A stretch of 13,603 nucleotides of DNA from Candidatus Manganitrophaceae bacterium (GTDB lineage: Bacteria > Nitrospirota > Nitrospiria > SBBL01 > Manganitrophaceae): positions 1 through 13,603 of the forward strand of contig SCUR01000201.1 of assembly GCA_004297235.1 (NCBI GenBank), given 5' to 3'. A program made the translations under genes and the position numbers. The notes under the pieces were generated by a model. It saw only the letters and a list, made by a program, of their open reading frames with translations. It made no database searches and was not told the origin of the DNA. Of the stretch, positions 11,115 to 13,603 are shown in pieces. Numbering within the stretch: the first letter of the stretch is position 1; each line of letters begins with the position of its first letter.

Positions 11115-11807
11115 CTAAGAGACGCTGAGGCCGATACTTCCCACGTCGACCGCGATGCCAGGCCCCATGGTTGAAGAAACGGTGATCCCTTTTACATACT
11201 TCCCTTTTGCCGAGGCCGGTTTTGCCTTGACGATGGAATCGATCACGAGGTCGGCGTTTTCAAGAAGCTGCTGCGCGCTGAAAGAAACACGGCCGACGGT
11301 CACGTGGATGATGCCGGCTTTCTCAACGCGATACTCCACTTTTCCCTGCCGGATCTCCTTGATGGCCCGGGCGACATCAAAGGTGACGGTGCCCGTCTTC
11401 GGGTTCGGCATCAACCCGCGCGGGCCGAGCACTTTACCGAGCCGACCGACGGCTCCCATCAAATCGGGGGTCGCCACCACCGTATCGAATTCAAGCCACC
11501 CCTGATTGATCTTCTCAATCAGATCGTCCAGGCCGACATAATCGGCCCCCGCTTGGGTCGCCTCTCTTTCCTTCTCCCCCTTCGCAAAGACCAGGATGCG
11601 AACCTTCTTCCCCGTTCCATGCGGAAGCACCACCGAGCCTCGCACCATCTGATCGGAGTGTTTTGGATCCACTCCCAGGCGAACCGCCATTTCGACGCTC
11701 TCATCGAACTTGGCATAATGAAGTTGCTTCACCAGATCAAGCGCCTCGTTGAGCTGATATGTTCTCTCCTCGACCTTTGCGACTGCCGCCTCGTATTTTT
11801 TACCCAT
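11115..11807 (-). CDS. rplA: 50S ribosomal protein L1
   Basis: L1 (uL1) binds 23S rRNA at the mobile L1 stalk beside the E site and assists exit of deacylated tRNA; in many bacteria it also represses translation of the rplK–rplA mRNA. The 230-aa product starts MGKKYEAAVAKVEERTYQLN. Family blocks are KFDESVEMAVRLGVDPKHSD, QMVRGSVVLPHGTGKKVRI, the signature-rich LGKVLGPRGLMPNPKTGTVT (around residues 125-150), RQGKVEYRVEKAGIIHVTVG and a C-terminal KGITVSSTMGPGIAVD. The ATG (11805-11807) is preceded by the G-rich ribosome binding site GAGGGGGAG. It lies 100 bases after rplK, and that gap holds a strong stem-loop. Confidence 0.98.
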   Translation of the reverse strand: MGKKYEAAVAKVEERTYQLNEALDLVKQLHYAKFDESVEMAVRLGVDPKHSDQMVRGSVVLPHGTGKKVRILVFAKGEKEREATQAGADYVGLDDLIEKINQGWLEFDTVVATPDLMGAVGRLGKVLGPRGLMPNPKTGTVTFDVARAIKEIRQGKVEYRVEKAGIIHVTVGRVSFSAQQLLENADLVIDSIVKAKPASAKGKYVKGITVSSTMGPGIAVDVGSIGLSVS

Positions 11808-11846
11808 CTCCCCCTCGGCTGATAGATCCTGTTCTAATCATGAACA

Positions 11847-11896
11847 CCGGAACACCGCTTCACCGGCTCTTTTCCGCCGGCCCGCCCTTGTTCCGG
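11847..11896 (-). promoter_or_regulatory. Stem-loop in the rplK-rplA gap, possible L1 control element
   Basis: An outer 8-bp perfect stem, CCGGAACA (11847-11854) with TGTTCCGG (11889-11896), encloses an asymmetric-sequence internal loop of eight bases per side. Inside is a 5-bp GC stem, CCGGC (11863-11867) with GCCGG (11876-11880). A second short hairpin (TGTTC/GAACA) follows nearer to rplA. There is no U-tract, so it is not an intrinsic terminator. L1 is a known mRNA-binding autoregulator, which makes a control role plausible, but I could not match a specific L1-binding consensus. Confidence 0.45.
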
Positions 11897-11907
11897 AAAG
11901 CTTTCAT

Positions 11908-12330
11908 TTACTCGACGGTGATCCCCATGCTTCGCGCCGTTCCCTCGACGATTTTCCGCGCCCCCTCGAGATCCACCGCGTTCAAATCCTGCATCTTTGT
12001 CTTTGCGATCTCTTCGACCTGCGCTCGGGTCACCTTGCCGACCTTGTCTTTCTGAGGAACGGCCGATCCCTTGATGATCCCCGCCGCTTTCTTGAGAAGC
12101 TCGGCAGCCGGAGGACTCTTTAAGATAAAGGTAAACGTTCGGTCCGAATAGATGCTGATCACCGCGGGGATAATGGTTCCCTCCTGTCCCTGGGTCTTGG
12201 CGTTGAACGCCTTGCAGAACTCCATGATGTTGACACCATGCTGTCCCAACGCCGGACCGACGGGCGGAGCCGGATTCGCTTTCCCCGCCGGAATTTGAAG
12301 CTTTACCATCGCTGTCACTTCTTTGGCCAT
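11908..12330 (-). CDS. rplK: 50S ribosomal protein L11
   Basis: L11 (uL11) binds the GTPase-associated centre of 23S rRNA at the stalk base. It is needed for RelA activation by uncharged tRNA and forms the thiostrepton site together with rRNA. The 140-aa product starts MAKEVTAMVKLQIPAGKANP. The N-terminal proline-rich switch APPVGPALGQHGVNIMEF is intact, including the paired prolines where thiostrepton resistance usually maps. The C-terminal rRNA-binding domain runs from about residue 72 (KSPPAAELLKKAAG ... RSMGITVE). The ATG (12328-12330) has AAGGAGA four bases upstream. It follows nusG after 46 bases and leads the L11–L1–L10–L12 stalk gene group. Confidence 0.98.
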   Translation of the reverse strand: MAKEVTAMVKLQIPAGKANPAPPVGPALGQHGVNIMEFCKAFNAKTQGQEGTIIPAVISIYSDRTFTFILKSPPAAELLKKAAGIIKGSAVPQKDKVGKVTRAQVEEIAKTKMQDLNAVDLEGARKIVEGTARSMGITVE

Positions 12331-12376
12331 TTGTTCTCCTTAAAACGGATATGAATAATCGCTCAAGATCGTATCG

Positions 12377-12907
12377 TTAGACCTTTTCTACCTGGAGAAA
12401 GCTCAGCTCCACCGGGGTCGATCGTCCGAAAATACTGACCAAGACCTTCACCTTGCTCTGATCCGGATTCACTTCGTCGATGACGCCGTTGAAACCCAAA
12501 AACGGTCCGTCGGTGATTCGGACATTGTCCCCCTTCTCGAATTGGGTCTTCTCTCGGGGCTTTCCGACCCCTTCATCGATTTGCTTGAGAAGCACATCCA
12601 CTTCGTGTTGCGAGAGGGGAGAAGGGTTCAAGCCGCCGCCTAAAAATCCGGTCACCTTGGGAGTGCTCTTCACGAGCTGCTGAAGCTCATCATCCATGTC
12701 CATTTCCACCAAGACGTAACCCGGGAAGAACTTCTTTGTCGAGACTCGCTTTTTTCCCTCTTTAATCTCGACTACTTCCTCCGTCGGAATCAGCACCTTT
12801 CCTACTTTGTCCTGCAGGCCCAGCGTTTTGATCCGCTCTTCCAGACTGGCCTTGACGCGCCCCTCATAACCGGAATAGGTATGAATGACATACCAGTTTT
12901 TTTCCAT
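12377..12907 (-). CDS. nusG: Transcription termination/antitermination factor NusG
   Basis: NusG binds the beta' clamp of RNA polymerase, modulates pausing, and couples transcription to ribosomes (through S10) or to Rho. The product is 176 aa when started at the ATG 12905-12907 (MEKNWYVIHTYSGYEGRVKA), which has AAGGAG six bases upstream. The open frame extends 24 codons further upstream, but that would overlap the end of secE and has no ribosome binding site, so the longer form is rejected. The NGN domain includes KKFFPGYVLVEMDMDDE, and the KOW domain contains FEKGDNVRITDGPFLGFNGV at about residues 120-140. It lies 28 bases after secE, the almost universal secE–nusG pairing. Confidence 0.98.
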   Translation of the reverse strand: MEKNWYVIHTYSGYEGRVKASLEERIKTLGLQDKVGKVLIPTEEVVEIKEGKKRVSTKKFFPGYVLVEMDMDDELQQLVKSTPKVTGFLGGGLNPSPLSQHEVDVLLKQIDEGVGKPREKTQFEKGDNVRITDGPFLGFNGVIDEVNPDQSKVKVLVSIFGRSTPVELSFLQVEKV

Positions 12908-12935
12908 CAAACACTCCTTCGACATTCGCTGGGAC

Positions 12936-13130
12936 TCAAACGACCAAGCGCAGTAGGCGGACCAAGATGAGATCCACAACGGCTAGGAAGAAAGAGACAA
13001 TTAACGTGAAGACAATCACCACGGTTGTCGACCCAATCGTCTCGCTTTTACTCGGGAAGGTGACTTTTGAAAGCTCACTCTTTACATCTTTAAAGAAATC
13101 GCTGATGGCTTGAAAAAACCGTTTGATCAT
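12936..13130 (-). CDS. secE: Preprotein translocase subunit SecE
   Basis: SecE clamps and stabilises SecY in the SecYEG protein-conducting channel of the inner membrane. This is the short 64-aa form. It has an amphipathic cytosolic helix (MIKRFFQAISDFFKDVKSEL), the conserved turn KVTFPSKSET at about residues 22-31, and a single transmembrane segment at about residues 34-58 (STTVVIVFTLIVSFFLAV and onward) followed by a basic end. Enterobacterial SecE has two extra N-terminal spans that are absent here, as in most bacteria. The ATG (13128-13130) has AAGGA nine bases upstream. It sits 56 bases downstream of tRNA-Trp and just ahead of nusG. Confidence 0.96.
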   Translation of the reverse strand: MIKRFFQAISDFFKDVKSELSKVTFPSKSETIGSTTVVIVFTLIVSFFLAVVDLILVRLLRLVV

Positions 13131-13186
13131 TTATCTTTTCCTTATCCCTCGCCGGTGCTTCTCCCGGAGATCTCAGGCATCTTGGT

Positions 13187-13264
13187 TGGCAGGCCAGGAG
13201 GGATTCGAACCCCCAACATGCGGTTTTGGAGACCGCCGCTCTAACCAATTGGAGCTACTGGCCT
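13187..13264 (-). tRNA. tRNA-Trp (anticodon CCA), CCA end encoded
   Basis: The full cloverleaf can be folded by eye. The 7-bp acceptor stem AGGCCAG/CTGGCCT is perfect, and the D-arm GCTC/GAGC has a ten-base loop with GG. The anticodon stem GCGGT/ACCGC carries the loop CTCCAAA, giving anticodon CCA. The T-arm GGGGG/CCCTC (one G-U pair) carries the loop TTCGAAT. The discriminator base is G73, the usual tryptophan identity element, and CCA is encoded directly after it (13189-13187). The length is 78 bases with CCA. It lies 21 bases after rpmG and 56 before secE, so it is probably cut out of a longer mRNA by RNase P and 3' nucleases. Confidence 0.97.
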
Positions 13265-13285
13265 ATCTACAAGTATCAGCACTCG

Positions 13286-13435
13286 TTACTTTACTTCCTT
13301 ATGGGCCGTGTGCTTGCGACAGGAATTGCAGTACTTCTTAAGCTCGATTCGGTCGGGGGTATTCCTCTTATTTTTATTGGTCGAGTAATTTCGCCTTTTA
13401 CAATCCGTACAGGCCATCGTAACAATTTCGCGCAT
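13286..13435 (-). CDS. rpmG: 50S ribosomal protein L33
   Basis: L33 (bL33) is a small 50S protein near the E site. The 49-aa product begins MREIVTMACTDCKRRNYSTN and contains both CxxC pairs of the zinc-binding form, CTDC (residues 9-12) and CNSC (residues 36-39), so it is the C+ type rather than a zinc-independent C- paralogue. The family block KRNTPDRIELKKYC is intact. The ATG is at 13433-13435 with a weak AGGG upstream; an internal ATG at codon 7 would remove conserved residues and has no ribosome binding site. It lies between tuf (53-base gap) and tRNA-Trp (21-base gap), a common bacterial order. A C+ L33 could make this protein zinc-dependent, but no Zur-type operator is evident. Confidence 0.96.
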   Translation of the reverse strand: MREIVTMACTDCKRRNYSTNKNKRNTPDRIELKKYCNSCRKHTAHKEVK

Positions 13436-13488
13436 GTTCAAACCCTATTCTTTGTTGTGTGGAGATTCGTCCCCGCCTGTTTTATTCC

Positions 13489-13603
13489 CTATTTAATAAT
13501 TTTGGTAATGACGCCGGCGCCGACGGTGCGGCCGCCTTCCCGGATGGCGAAGCGCAGCCCCTCCTGCATCGCGATCGGCATGATCAGCTCCACTTCCATC
13601 GTC
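13489..13603 (-). CDS. tuf: Elongation factor Tu, C-terminal fragment (cut by window edge)
   Basis: EF-Tu delivers aminoacyl-tRNA to the ribosome as a GTP complex. Only the last 37 residues are present, all from domain 3: TMEVELIMPIAMQEGLRFAI followed by REGGRTVGAGVITKIIK and a TAG stop. The GRTVGAGV block lies near the region linked to kirromycin-type resistance, and the sequence is canonical. The GTPase and tRNA-binding domains lie past the right edge. The following 53 bases before rpmG contain no U-tract terminator, so tuf and rpmG may share a transcript. Confidence 0.96.
   Translation of the reverse strand, partial: TMEVELIMPIAMQEGLRFAIREGGRTVGAGVITKIIK

Noticed and set aside
12908..12979. 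A 24-codon N-terminal extension of NusG
   Set aside because: It would overlap the end of secE, has no ribosome binding site, and the NGN domain begins properly at MEKNWYVIHTYSG.

Overview
This window is a conserved bacterial housekeeping locus. It holds the translation and transcription cluster tuf–rpmG–tRNA-Trp–secE–nusG–rplK–rplA–rplJ–rplL–rpoB–rpoC–rpsL–rpsG–fusA, and every gene lies on the minus strand, so it is transcribed from high to low coordinates. tuf is cut by the right edge (only its last 37 codons are present) and fusA by the left edge (only its first 110 codons). No CRISPR array, insertion sequence, phage gene, toxin or other accessory system is visible, and there is no gene-free stretch longer than about 210 bases.

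The organism is a Gram-negative-type bacterium of moderately high GC content. Its RNA polymerase subunits are long (beta 1347 aa, beta' 1388 aa), SecE is a short single-span form, L33 has both zinc-type CxxC pairs, and tRNA-Trp encodes its CCA end. The overall protein character reminds me of Nitrospirota or a deltaproteobacterial-grade lineage, but this is an impression from memory and no search was run.

Region by region, reading along transcription. Bases 13603–13187 carry the end of EF-Tu, L33 and tRNA-Trp. Bases 13130–12377 carry secE and nusG (preprotein translocase subunit and transcription elongation/termination factor). Bases 12330–10046 carry the stalk ribosomal proteins L11, L1, L10 and L7/L12. 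Bases 9835–1510 carry the two catalytic RNA polymerase subunits. Bases 1332–440 carry S12 and S7. Bases 332–1 carry the start of EF-G. I see no U-tract terminator between tuf and rpoC, so those genes could be one long transcript, modulated by hairpins in the rplK–rplA, rplL–rpoB and rpoB–rpoC gaps.

The noteworthy content is between genes. (1) The rpoB–rpoC gap holds two arms of four heptamers each (NNTCAGC and GCTGANN) arranged as an inverted repeat. (2) rpsL has a near-consensus sigma-70-type promoter and a TTG start, which replaces an upstream GTG that a naive ORF call would pick. (3) A strong intrinsic terminator sits between rpsG and fusA, so the usually continuous str operon appears to be cut. 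(4) A perfect 16-bp hairpin without a U-tract separates rpoC from the rpsL promoter. (5) The rplA–rplJ gap is only 56 bases, short for a classical L10 leader. I found no evidence of a previously undescribed multi-gene system.
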